Notes: a model not told the origin generated them from the letters alone. Shown: positions 35,393 to 43,365, numbered from the stretch's first letter. The stretch is 64,000 bases of DNA from Vibrio sp. Isolate32 (GCF_022397955.1 NZ_JAKEUQ010000004.1:124001-188000), one strand, 5' to 3'. Translations and numbers: made by a program.

Positions 35393-36418
35393 ATGGAATT
35401 CCAATCCAACCACACCACCCAACCGGGGATCACCAAACGCCTGCGCCGTTTGCGGACTACCCCCATGATCAGAGCGCTCGTTCGGGAACATGAGGTTCAA
35501 TTAAGCGATTTGATTTATCCGATATTTGTCGAAGAAACCATCACCAGTCCGGTGCCAGTCACCGGTCTGCCGGGATTGACCCGGATCCCTGAAACTCAAC
35601 TCGTCGATGAAATCCATGCGCTGGATGCGCTTGGGATCCGCTATGTAATGCCCTTTGGTATCAGTCATCACAAAGACGACATCGGGAGTGACACCTGGTG
35701 TCGAGACGGTCTGCTGAGTCGTATGACCAGCACGATTAAGTCAGCGTGTCCGCACATGATGGTGATCCCCGATATCTGCTTTTGCGAGTACACCACGCAC
35801 GGTCATTGCGGTGTCATGACCGATCAGGACGTTGACAATGATCAGACGGTGGCTCACTTGGTGAAGCAGTGTGTAAATGCCGCGCAAGCCGGGGCGGACA
35901 TGCTCGCCCCCTCTTCCATGATGGATGGCCAGGTAAGGGCGATCCGCCAGGGCTTGGATGAAGCGGGATTTGAGCATGTCGCGATACTGGCACACAGCGC
36001 GAAATTTGCGTCGGCGTTTTACGGGCCATTTCGACAGGCGGTTGAGTGCGAACTCAAGGGCGACAGACGCTCGTATCAGCTCGACTACGCCAATGCCAGA
36101 CAAGCGCTCAGTGAAGCCTTGCTGGATGAACAAGAAGGCGCGGACATTTTGATGGTCAAACCCGGTACCCCTTACCTGGACATTTTGGCCCAATTGCGCC
36201 GTAAAACTCAGCTTCCACTGGCGGCCTATCAAGTCAGCGGGGAGTATGCGGCCATCAAATGCGCAGCGCAAATGGGCATCTTAAACGAACAGGAAGCAGT
36301 GTTGGAAACTCTGATCGGCTTTAAACGAGCGGGCGCGGATCTCATCGTCACCTACTTTGCGAAACAGTTCGCGATCTGGCACCAATCGGAGCCAAACACA
36401 ATGTTAACGAAGGGGTAA
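35393..36418 (+). CDS. hemB: Porphobilinogen synthase paralogue (HemB family), complete active site
   Basis: The 341-residue enzyme has every recognisable catalytic element of porphobilinogen synthase, which joins two 5-aminolevulinates into a pyrrole. The zinc cysteines are C129, C131 and C139 (DICFCEY, HGHCG). The two active-site lysines are K204 (SAKFASAFYGPF) and K256 (LMVKPGTPYLDI). The YQVSGEYA and KRAGADLIVTYFAK motifs follow. Its place inside a high-G+C operon with BKACE, esterase, thiolase and a carrier is not that of the housekeeping gene. It may be a specialised paralogue making a pyrrole metabolite, or a second, regulated hemB. AGGAG precedes the ATG. Confidence 0.9.
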   Translation: MEFQSNHTTQPGITKRLRRLRTTPMIRALVREHEVQLSDLIYPIFVEETITSPVPVTGLPGLTRIPETQLVDEIHALDALGIRYVMPFGISHHKDDIGSDTWCRDGLLSRMTSTIKSACPHMMVIPDICFCEYTTHGHCGVMTDQDVDNDQTVAHLVKQCVNAAQAGADMLAPSSMMDGQVRAIRQGLDEAGFEHVAILAHSAKFASAFYGPFRQAVECELKGDRRSYQLDYANARQALSEALLDEQEGADILMVKPGTPYLDILAQLRRKTQLPLAAYQVSGEYAAIKCAAQMGILNEQEAVLETLIGFKRAGADLIVTYFAKQFAIWHQSEPNTMLTKG

Positions 36419-36421
36419 CGC

Positions 36422-37305
36422 ATGGGCTTGAAAGACTATACCCTGTGCGTGTTCATAATGGCGATCTGGGGACTGAATTTTTCCGTCGTCAAACTGGGTT
36501 GGATACACTGGATCCGATGCTGCTGACCGCTTTGAGGTTTATCCTGGCGGCCATTCCAGCGGTCTTTTTTGTTAAGAAACCAGACGTACATTGGGGATAT
36601 CTGGCAGCCTATGGCCTGACGTTTTCGGTCGGGGTTTGGGGACTGTCCACCTGGGCGATCGGGGCGGGTTTATCCCCCGGCATGGCAGCGTTGCTTATTC
36701 AAACGAATGTGGTGTTCGGTTTGGGGCTGGGCTGGCTGTTACTCAAAGAGTCGGTGAGCCCGCTTCGATCGCTCGGGTCATTGATCGCATTGTGTGGTTT
36801 GGCCTTAAGCCTGACGGTATCCGACGGTTCTGTCACGCTGACCGGAGTGGGGTTGATTTTGGTGGCGGCGCTGTGTTGGTCGATATCAGGGGTGCTGTTA
36901 AAGCAATCCAACACCCAACACGTGTTCTCGTTCAGTGTGTGGTCGATGCTCTTTGCGCCGATCCCTCTGTGTCTCCTGTCCTACCTTCAGGTTGGGACCC
37001 AGGGCTTTACGGCTTTGGTGGACAATATAACCCTACCCGGTGTGTTTTCCATTGTGTGCCAGGCATATGCCACCACGTTGTTTGGATACTGGATCTGGAA
37101 CAAGTTGGTGGTGTCTTACCGCTTGTCGCATGTGGCCCCGTTTACGTTGCTCGTGCCCCTTTTTGCACTGTTGGGTTCAAGCGCTCTGTTTCATGAGGGC
37201 ATTTCTTCACAAAAAGTGGTAGGCTGCGCCCTGATAGCACTAGGTTTGTTGATTGGCAGCGTGCCTGCCGCCAAATTCACCGTGCTAGCACAGCGTCTTA
37301 GATAA
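36422..37305 (+). CDS. EamA/DMT family transporter, single-base frameshift near its start
   Basis: The gene should begin at ATG 36422, three bases after HemB. That frame gives a normal EamA start (MGLKDYTLCVFIMAIWGLNF, then SVVKLG) but hits a stop soon after. From about 36502 the family sequence continues in the next frame (LDTLDPMLLTALRFILAA onwards) to 37305. One missing T in CTGGGTTGGAT would explain it: GGT TTG GAT restores LGLD. The total span is 884 bases, not a multiple of three. The remaining EamA repeats of ten helices are intact. Either a real inactivating mutation, a sequencing error or a slippage site. A GTG at 36445 opens the downstream frame but gives a non-family start. A likely exporter for the operon's product. 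Confidence 0.8.
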
Positions 37306-37343
37306 ACGCCATCCTACGAGTACAACAAAAGAAGGTTCGCATT

Positions 37344-38063
37344 ATGACTCATCGTCAACCGTGTGTTCAGACCGCACGTAACCTTATGAATCGTATCTGG
37401 AATGACAAGATGACGGAGGCCGTGACGGAAGTGATGACCTCCCACACCGTGATAGAAAGTCCTCTTCAACTAACGGTAGGTTCTAACTCCTTTTGCGAGA
37501 CGCTGAGAGTGTGGCTGCGCGCTTTTCCTACATTAGAGTACAAAGAAAACCGCGTGATCACCCGTAAGAACGACATTGTGATTGAGTGGACGGCGAAAGG
37601 AAAGCATTTGGGGGAGTTCTTAGGTGTGTCGGCTACGGGGAAAGCTCTGGTCTACCAGGGCAGCTCACAACTGACGTTTGTCAATAGTAAAGTCAGCCAT
37701 TACGCTTCGGTCGTGGATTGCCAAAGTATACTCAACCAACTGATGGGCCGTTATACCATTCGCACGGAGCCTCTCAAGCCGAGAAGCGCTTCAGAAGAGC
37801 TGTATGCGGTCATCCCACAACTACTTTCCCCTTTCTTAACCCAGCGTCAGGTCGAGTGCCTCTCACTATCGACACTGAGTTTGTCGGTAAAACAAGTGGC
37901 GGCAACGTTGAACATTAAAGAGAGCTCCGTGCAGACACACCTCAAGCGTGCCTTCGAACTGCTGAACGTCAGCAATAAAAAAATGTTCATGGCGTACATC
38001 TGTGAGAACAACACAATTGAACTCTTAGTCAGAATGGGGATCTACCTGAAGCAAAACATCTAG
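37344..38063 (+). CDS. SnoaL-like domain fused to LuxR-type HTH regulator
   Basis: The 239-residue protein has an unusual layout. Residues about 1-150 look like a SnoaL/NTF2-type fold: TARNLMNRIWNDK, VIEWTAKGKHLGEFLGV and the ester-cyclase-like GKALVYQGSSQLTF. Residues about 185-235 form a LuxR-family HTH (LTQRQVECLSLS, SVKQVAATLNIKESSVQTHLKRAF). SnoaL folds bind small polar ligands, so this may sense the product or an intermediate of the operon it ends. It has no response-regulator receiver and no acyl-homoserine-lactone domain. G+C here is closer to 50%. It is 38 bases after the transporter. Confidence 0.8.
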   Translation: MTHRQPCVQTARNLMNRIWNDKMTEAVTEVMTSHTVIESPLQLTVGSNSFCETLRVWLRAFPTLEYKENRVITRKNDIVIEWTAKGKHLGEFLGVSATGKALVYQGSSQLTFVNSKVSHYASVVDCQSILNQLMGRYTIRTEPLKPRSASEELYAVIPQLLSPFLTQRQVECLSLSTLSLSVKQVAATLNIKESSVQTHLKRAFELLNVSNKKMFMAYICENNTIELLVRMGIYLKQNI

Positions 38064-38158
38064 CACACAACTCAAAACCAAAAAGTTAGCAGTAGAGTTA
38101 AGGAGTTAGACTGTTCTGAGACATAACCGTGGATGTGCTGACTCCGGATAACTTTTAG

Positions 38159-39506
38159 GGCTCTTCTCCGCTTAGATGAGTCTATAAATTAACAATAAAA
38201 CCGCTAACACATTGATTTATAATCGCTTCCCACCTTATATATCAGTGTTGTAGTTTGTCGTTATTATCTTCCGCTCTATTTAACTTTAAAGGTCAATCCG
38301 TACAGTCTGTTACACTTGAAGAAAGCTCTCATTCAGTACTCGTCAAGTGCAAGCGAGATAGACGCTGTAAAGTTGTTGATCCTGAGTCTGGAGCTCCGCG
38401 CACCGTCGACCACTATGTTCACCGTCGCCTGTCGGATTTACCTGTCAGTGGTCGCCCTTGCGTTATAGAAATTGAATTGGCTCAGACAAGGGATAGGCTC
38501 GGCCGAAGGTTGATTGAAGAGGCTGATTTTGTTGATAAGGGAAGTCGTTATACAAAGAGGTTCTGTCACTTTATTAGTGGACTGTGCCGCTATATGAGCA
38601 TCCATGCAGTGTCGAAGCATTTAGACATACGCTGGGAAACCGTCAAAAATATCGATAAAGCATTCCTTCTCTCTACCTTGCCTGCTTTAGAGCCTAAGAA
38701 GTTGACCAACCTTGTTCATATTGGCGTTGATGAAGTCGCTAGGGCTAAAGGCCATGACTATATGACCGTCGTTTATGATCTCGTTTCAGGACAACTTATT
38801 TGGGTTGACCATGGTCGGACTTCAAACGTACTCATCAACTTTTTTGAACAATTATCACCGCAAACGAGAGACGGCATCCAAGCGGTATCAATGGATATGG
38901 GGCAATCTTACCAATCAGCAGTGAGAAACGCTCTTCCGAATGCAGACATCGTTTTTGACCGGTTTCACGTTATGCAGAACTACTCTCTTCTGATAAGGAA
39001 AGAGCGTAATAAAGCGTTTAGGAAAGGAACACATGACGAGAAGAAAATGCTTAAAGGGACGCTATTTTTACTCCTCAAAAATGCGCCGAAATTAAGCGAT
39101 AAGCAGTCAGATAGGCTAGATGATTTACTGGAAAGCAATAAGACTCTTTGTACGATTTATATGCTCAAAGAGCAGCTTCAAGCCTTATGGGATGAACGTA
39201 ATTTTGACTTGATGATCGCAGCGCTTGATGCGTGGTGCCAGCTTGCTAAAAAGACGAGGATCTTATCTCTCATCAATTTTGCAGACGCGCTTTGGGAGAG
39301 AAGAGTTGGGATCTGCAACTATGCAAAATATAAGCTGACGAATGCCCGAGTGGAAGCAGGGAATGTATCGATAGGTCTTCTTAGACGTAGAGCCCGAGGA
39401 GTAAGGGATACTGATTACTTTAAATTGAAGATTAGACAAACCTCAATCCTAGAAACTCACTCTACCATTTATCCGGAAATCAAGCTCATCTAAGCGGAGA
39501 AGAGCC
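38159..39506 (+). mobile_element. Intact ISL3-family insertion sequence (1348 bp)
   Basis: Perfect 22-bp inverted repeats bound the element: 38159-38180 and 39485-39506, each reading inward from GGCTCTTCTC. A single transposase gene fills the inside. The flanks, ACTTTTAG on the left and ACAAATGT on the right, are not an identical 8-bp duplication, so the target duplication has decayed or the element was rearranged after insertion. Confidence 0.9.
38255..39493 (+). CDS. ISL3 family transposase
   Basis: The 412-residue transposase starts at TTG 38255. It has an N-terminal Cys-containing zinc-binding part (VKCKRDRRCK), then DLPVSGRPCVIEIEL, the DDE residues in HIGVDEVARAKGHDYMT and VSMDMGQSYQSAVRNALP-N, FDRFHVMQN, and the late TNARVEAGNVSIGLLRRRARG stretch of the ISL3 (DDE_Tnp_ISL3) domain. 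The frame is complete and ends 12 bases before the right end of the IS, so it may be active. Confidence 0.92.
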   Translation: MSLLSSALFNFKGQSVQSVTLEESSHSVLVKCKRDRRCKVVDPESGAPRTVDHYVHRRLSDLPVSGRPCVIEIELAQTRDRLGRRLIEEADFVDKGSRYTKRFCHFISGLCRYMSIHAVSKHLDIRWETVKNIDKAFLLSTLPALEPKKLTNLVHIGVDEVARAKGHDYMTVVYDLVSGQLIWVDHGRTSNVLINFFEQLSPQTRDGIQAVSMDMGQSYQSAVRNALPNADIVFDRFHVMQNYSLLIRKERNKAFRKGTHDEKKMLKGTLFLLLKNAPKLSDKQSDRLDDLLESNKTLCTIYMLKEQLQALWDERNFDLMIAALDAWCQLAKKTRILSLINFADALWERRVGICNYAKYKLTNARVEAGNVSIGLLRRRARGVRDTDYFKLKIRQTSILETHSTIYPEIKLI

Positions 39507-39510
39507 ACAA

Positions 39511-39798
39511 ATGTGCGATGAAAAAAAAGATAAACGTTTGGCTTATGTAAAATGGCCAGATGAGAAGATTACAGTAGAACTAATTTGTCTAGGTAAGAAT
39601 GGTTGTGGGTTCCATCTAAACAATGAGTTTTTTAGAAAAACTATAGAGTATGACAATCCATTTGGTACAGATATGGCTACTGAAGACTCTCAAGGCAACG
39701 AAGTAAGAATGTCCTTGCTTAGCCGAGAAACACCTCGATGGCTAGAGAATGATACGATTAAAGTTGAGCAAGAAGCAGAACATCATTACAAAAAATGA
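39511..39798 (+). CDS. Hypothetical 95-residue protein immediately downstream of the IS
   Basis: The frame starts at ATG 39511, four bases outside the IS right end. The GGAG that could serve as its ribosome-binding site lies in the IS terminal repeat. The product is acidic, soluble, with paired cysteines (LICLGKNGCGF) and a basic end; I know no family. It may be a truncated gene re-started by the IS, or an intact small gene whose own leader has been replaced. Expression could come from the IS transposase promoter. Confidence 0.55.
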   Translation: MCDEKKDKRLAYVKWPDEKITVELICLGKNGCGFHLNNEFFRKTIEYDNPFGTDMATEDSQGNEVRMSLLSRETPRWLENDTIKVEQEAEHHYKK

Positions 39799-39949
39799 CT
39801 GCTTCAAAATACTCCATAGTTATACCAATCAAGACTAGTCTTAGTGCTCCTTCTGAATAGTCACCAAATAAGTAGACATATTTAACTTGTGAGTCGTAAC
39901 TCGGAAAGGGGCACAGGCTTTTCAGAAGAAAAGCCTGTTTCATCACCTG

Positions 39950-40546
39950 TCAGCAGTCTGTTTTCTCAGACAACCTCAGAGCGTCTTCTAGTTCAACGCC
40001 AAGGTATCGAATTGTATTATCTAGCTTCGAATGTCCAAGTAAAATCTGTACGGCCCTGATGTTTTTCGTTCTGGCATATATTAACGTGGCTTTGGTGCGG
40101 CGCATGGAATGAGTGCCGTAATAGTCAGCATTCAGTCCCAGTTTTACAGCCCAGTTCCTGATAATTGAACGATAGAATGAGTAGCTGATAGGTTGCCCAA
40201 AGCGTCGGCTACTCGGGAATAGAAAGCTGCTTGCCTCTAGGGATGCTGCAAAAATCCATCGGCTAATACTTTGCTGTGTTCTCGGAGTAATCTCATAATG
40301 GACATCGGTGCCAGTTTTTTGCTGGATGCACTGAACCCTTTCATAGATAACCCCTTGCGAAGAAACATCGTAAACGTGTAGCTTTAGTAAATCACTCGCT
40401 CTTAATTTGCTATCTATAGCTAGGTTCAGTAATGCGAGCTGCATCAGATCATTTTCAATCTCCAGCCTAGTTCTGATCCGCCAGATCTCTTCAAGCTTAA
40501 ATGGCCTTTTGATGCCACTGCATTTTCCAGAAGATAACTTTCTCAT
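39950..40546 (-). CDS. Stand-alone tyrosine recombinase (integrase catalytic domain)
   Basis: The 198-residue protein contains the whole catalytic set of tyrosine recombinases: R49 (SKLRASDLL), K77 (QKTGT), H146-x-x-R149 (THSMRR), H172 (LLGHSK) and the nucleophile Y181 (TIRYLGV). It has no N-terminal arm- or core-binding domain, as in FimB/FimE-size recombinases. It could act on the nearby repeats or have mobilised the region, but no attachment site is proven. It starts at ATG 40546. Not IntI-like by its size. Confidence 0.88.
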   Translation of the reverse strand: MRKLSSGKCSGIKRPFKLEEIWRIRTRLEIENDLMQLALLNLAIDSKLRASDLLKLHVYDVSSQGVIYERVQCIQQKTGTDVHYEITPRTQQSISRWIFAASLEASSFLFPSSRRFGQPISYSFYRSIIRNWAVKLGLNADYYGTHSMRRTKATLIYARTKNIRAVQILLGHSKLDNTIRYLGVELEDALRLSEKTDC

Positions 40547-40780
40547 GATGACCTCCTCTCAGTGTTTTGGTCAACATGAAGTTTGGCCGTCAAATTTAGT
40601 AGGGTTTAGGAAGCTCTTAAATGTCGGTGGACAGAAACTGAAAGGCTGAACTCTGTGATATCAACTTAATTAATGTAAAGTTTGTGAAATTGTATGCAAC
40701 TCCCATTGAATTTATTTCCTTGTAATTATGACAGCACGCTGACACAATGTAAGTCTGTTGTCATTTTTGAGGTGTAATTT

Positions 40781-41404
40781 ATGAAGGAATCTATTTATCT
40801 AGCTGTATATGACGGTATCTCTGATTGGGAGTACGGGTATGTCTTGGCTCATATCAACTCTCAAGAGTTTCAAGCTTTCCCTGACAGGTTTGTAATAAAG
40901 ACGGTTGGGCGAAATAAAGAATCGATTAGAACTAAAGGTGGATTAACTGTCGTGCCAGATTTATCTCTCGATAAGCTAAATCCCTCTGATGGTAAAATGC
41001 TTATTCTTTGTGGTTCAGATAATGCTGCTTCAGGCGGCATCGATGATTTTGTCGATGCAGCCAAGCGTTTTATCGACAATGGTATTTGTGTTGCAGCTAT
41101 CTGTGGTGCAACCGCTGCTTTAGCGAGAAAAGGTATATTAGATAATGTTCCGCATACTAGTAATGCAAAAGAATTTCTGGAAATGACAGGATATGCAGGT
41201 AGCCAGAACTATATCCAAGAACCCGTTGTATCGACAGACTATTTGATCACCGCAGGGGGTATTGAACCTATTGCTTTTGCGGCAGAGATATTCAGGAAGT
41301 TGGAGATCTATTCTGAAACTACGCTAGATTCTTGGTTGAAATTATTCGAACAGCGGGACATAACTGGTTTTTACGAGTTAATGGAGAATTCCTTCAATGA
41401 GTGA
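40781..41404 (+). CDS. DJ-1/PfpI (glutamine amidotransferase-like) family protein
   Basis: The 207-residue protein has the DJ-1/PfpI nucleophile elbow AAICGATAALA (Cys108) and the upstream Glu in ISDWEYGY (E17). The late DYLITAGGIEPIAFA helix is typical. Such proteins act as stress chaperones, proteases or sensors of oxidised carbonyls; YoaZ/YajL-like is the nearest type. The stop codon region overlaps the next gene, a MarR regulator, by eight bases, so the two form a coupled pair. Confidence 0.88.
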   Translation: MKESIYLAVYDGISDWEYGYVLAHINSQEFQAFPDRFVIKTVGRNKESIRTKGGLTVVPDLSLDKLNPSDGKMLILCGSDNAASGGIDDFVDAAKRFIDNGICVAAICGATAALARKGILDNVPHTSNAKEFLEMTGYAGSQNYIQEPVVSTDYLITAGGIEPIAFAAEIFRKLEIYSETTLDSWLKLFEQRDITGFYELMENSFNE

Positions 41405-41831
41405 CCCAAGACATGACCTCAGTACTTTAGCCCTAACTGTTTTTTCTTTAAATGGTCAGTTTTTATCAATAGCCGAGAATATTGCTTCTCGGGCAGATCT
41501 CACTGCAACTCGCTGGCAAGTGTTGGGGGCTCTTGTTAATGATCCTCTTACACAAGCTGAAGTCGCACGTCAAATGGGGATCACACGTCAAAGCGTTCAG
41601 AGAACCAGCAAACAGCTTATCGATGAAGGTATGTTAGAAACATTAGAAAATCCATCTCATCAAAAGGCTATGTTACTTCAGTTAACGCCAAAAGGTCATA
41701 ATGCTCTGTCAAAAATAAGACCATTTCATAAAGCATATGCAGAGCAACTAATTGATACGGTTGGGGAAGAAAAAGTAGCTGAAATGGTTAAAGCCATAAC
41801 TGAACTATCAACCGCAATGAAAAGCCTTTAA
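41397..41831 (+). CDS. MarR family transcriptional regulator
   Basis: The 144-residue protein is a winged-HTH MarR protein: ATRWQVLGALVND, then the recognition helix TQAEVARQMGITRQSVQRTSKQLIDEGML, then the wing with LENPSHQKAMLLQLTPKG. It dimerises and usually represses neighbouring stress or efflux genes until it binds a small ligand. The coupling to a DJ-1/PfpI gene suggests it controls that gene. No cysteine switch of the OhrR type is obvious near its N-terminus. Confidence 0.92.
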   Translation: MSDPRHDLSTLALTVFSLNGQFLSIAENIASRADLTATRWQVLGALVNDPLTQAEVARQMGITRQSVQRTSKQLIDEGMLETLENPSHQKAMLLQLTPKGHNALSKIRPFHKAYAEQLIDTVGEEKVAEMVKAITELSTAMKSL

Positions 41832-41911
41832 TCTATATGAGTGATACAGAGCGCCAATCATGAGAAAATGTAATCTGATTTCAGTGGCACGATTCACCAA
41901 CGAATAATCAC

Positions 41912-42043
41912 TCTAACGCGGAATGGGGCATTTTCGAGCTAGAAAATGCCACGGGTAAAAACTCAACCAGTGAAGGTTTTGGACAAAAATGAGTTTCGAA
42001 AAACCTTACATTAGCAAGTCATGAATAACTGAAGGTATGGCAA
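41912..42043. repeat. 132-bp dispersed repeat, copy A
   Basis: The unit begins TCTAAC, then GGGGC, then a perfect hairpin with stem GGCATTTTC / GAAAATGCC around loop GAGCTA. It ends in TTTTGGACAAAAATGAG and a tail of TGAATAACT and GGTATGGCAA. Copy B has the same length and order of words. A related copy C lies at 32149. Confidence 0.75.
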
Positions 42044-42188
42044 ATAGTACAATTGACATGCATGGTACTTTTGAATGAACACTCTAAAGATTATTTGGAT
42101 ATAGGTTACAAGCCATTGCTTCATGATCAGAAAAAACCACCGAGAACTCTCTAACTTCCAGATTTTCAGAAATAACCCCATCTAGCTC
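42044..42188. other. Non-coding spacer between copy A and the attC site
   Basis: About 145 bases with no recognisable gene. It contains the GACATGCATGGTAC palindrome-like word near 42055 and no strong promoter. Confidence 0.35.
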
Positions 42189-42263
42189 ATCTAACAACCC
42201 CAAATTAGTAGCGAATCGACGGGGGCCAGCTTAAAATTGCCCCGTTGACTTAGCTTGTTAGGT
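42189..42263 (-). repeat. attC-like site of an integron cassette (75 bp)
   Basis: Read on the minus strand, the 75-bp site opens with ACCTAAC (fits R'' RYYYAAC) and closes with GTTAGAT (fits R' GTTRRRY). The inner sequence folds on itself: CTAACAAGCTAAG... against a partly complementary CCCCGTCGATTCGC... arm. It starts directly after the stop codon of the 107-residue gene on the same strand, which is the usual cassette layout. No second attC was found next to it. Confidence 0.75.
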
Positions 42264-42587
42264 TTACTTATACACAAAAGGAGATACGAAAGTACCTCTT
42301 TCGTACTCTTGAATAACAACCTCTGCGCAGAAACCCGATATACCACCCCTTTGAACTAAGATTTTTAGGGCTTCAACAGCTTTTGATGTTTGCCCATTAA
42401 CTAAGAGGTGACTTGCCGACCAAGAAACTACCCATTCATTGTTATGTTTTAGTAAAGGCACTAATTCGGATAAATCTGAAAGATTACTAATAGCGCATTT
42501 CATTGCCTCAAAATGCTCATTATCATGGGCCGATGTGCCATCACCTTTAGCTATTGCTGATTCACAAAATTGTTCAATATGAGACAT
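42264..42587 (-). CDS. HEAT-repeat/DUF2019-like cassette protein
   Basis: The 107-residue protein has two helix pairs in the pattern of HEAT-like units (MKCAISNLSDLSELVPLLKHNNEWVVSWSASHLLVNG; KAVEALKILVQRGGISGFCAEVVIQEY). Small DUF2019-type proteins like this are common in Vibrio integron cassettes. The gene is followed at once by its attC site. Function unknown; protein binding is likely. The leader before the ATG has no strong promoter, as usual for cassettes. Confidence 0.75.
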   Translation of the reverse strand: MSHIEQFCESAIAKGDGTSAHDNEHFEAMKCAISNLSDLSELVPLLKHNNEWVVSWSASHLLVNGQTSKAVEALKILVQRGGISGFCAEVVIQEYERGTFVSPFVYK

Positions 42588-42996
42588 AGTTTCCTTGTAA
42601 CCCTAACATTATTAATAACAGGCAGTCTCGTTTTCCTAACTACTCGTTTTTTGCTCAACTTATCATAAGTCACTAAAAAAATTGAAAATACATCAAGATT
42701 CATGCTCAATCCTCACATAAAACGCGCCAGCGTGTTATCACTTTTTAACAATGCGTGTTATCCAAGATGTGAAAACCACAAACCTTTAGAGACAACAACC
42801 TACAAAACCAACCATCGACAAAGCGAGACCAAACTCTAAATAAAACATGCCACTATCCGTATTCAAACAACATTCAAAATTAATAAACCGTATAGATATA
42901 CAGAAAAGAAATTAAAGATGGTATATAAATCATCCAGAACTTGATATTAGGTTTTGTAGGGGCAAAGCACACAACTAAAATTTGTAGAGTATTTGG
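42588..42996. other. Non-coding accessory DNA
   Basis: Very A+T-rich stretch with no gene recognised. It lies between the cassette gene start and repeat copy B. Confidence 0.35.
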
Positions 42997-43128
42997 TCTA
43001 ACAAACTAAGGGGCATTTTCGAGCTAGAAAGTGGCACGGGTAAGAAATCAACCTGAGAAGCTTTTGGACAAAAATGCGTTTCGGCAAATCGAATATTAGC
43101 AAATCATGAATAACTATAGGTATGGCAA
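42997..43128. repeat. 132-bp dispersed repeat, copy B
   Basis: Same length and layout as copy A at 41912: TCTAAC start, GGGGCATTTTC arm, loop GAGCTA, GAAAGTGGC arm (stem imperfect here), TTTTGGACAAAAATG and a GGTATGGCAA end. All three copies run in the same direction. Confidence 0.75.
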
Positions 43129-43133
43129 GCTGA

Positions 43134-43168
43134 AAAAAAGCCCACTATCAGGAGCGAAGAAAGTGGGC
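43134..43168 (-). terminator. Possible terminator downstream of the Sel1 gene
   Basis: On the minus strand GCCCACT pairs with AGTGGGC and is followed by TTTTTTT. It lies beyond the Sel1 gene end and the two short direct repeats. Confidence 0.75.
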
Positions 43169-43186
43169 AAAGTATTGGTTTAGGTG

Positions 43187-43210
43187 CGCACTAAGTGCAG
43201 TTACGTTAAA
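43187..43210. repeat. 24-bp direct repeat, left copy
   Basis: CGCACTAAGTG, three variable bases, then TTACGTTAAA. The right copy is at 43366-43389, after the Sel1 stop. The copies differ only in the three central bases. Confidence 0.6.
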
Positions 43211-43365
43211 AGTACAGTGAAAATCATCAATTACAAAAAACAGTTTTCCCGAAAAAAGACACCTTTTTGCAACCTTGTTTTTTAATTGAAAATCAATGGC
43301 TTAAGGTGGGTTTTCAAGGGTGATTTCACGGTGAAATTGACGATTTCTGTGTCTAAATATTAGTT

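Noticed and set aside
35741-36271. 176-codon minus-strand frame opposite hemB
   Set aside because: Antisense open frame caused by high G+C; no domain and no ribosome-binding site.
36591-37196. 201-codon frame inside the EamA transporter gene
   Set aside because: It is an out-of-frame reading of high-G+C coding DNA, with no domain or start signal.
42996-43002. A GTCTAAC box at repeat copy B as a second attC
   Set aside because: It fits RYYYAAC, but no GTTRRRY partner lies at a suitable distance, so it is only a chance half-site or a decayed remnant.
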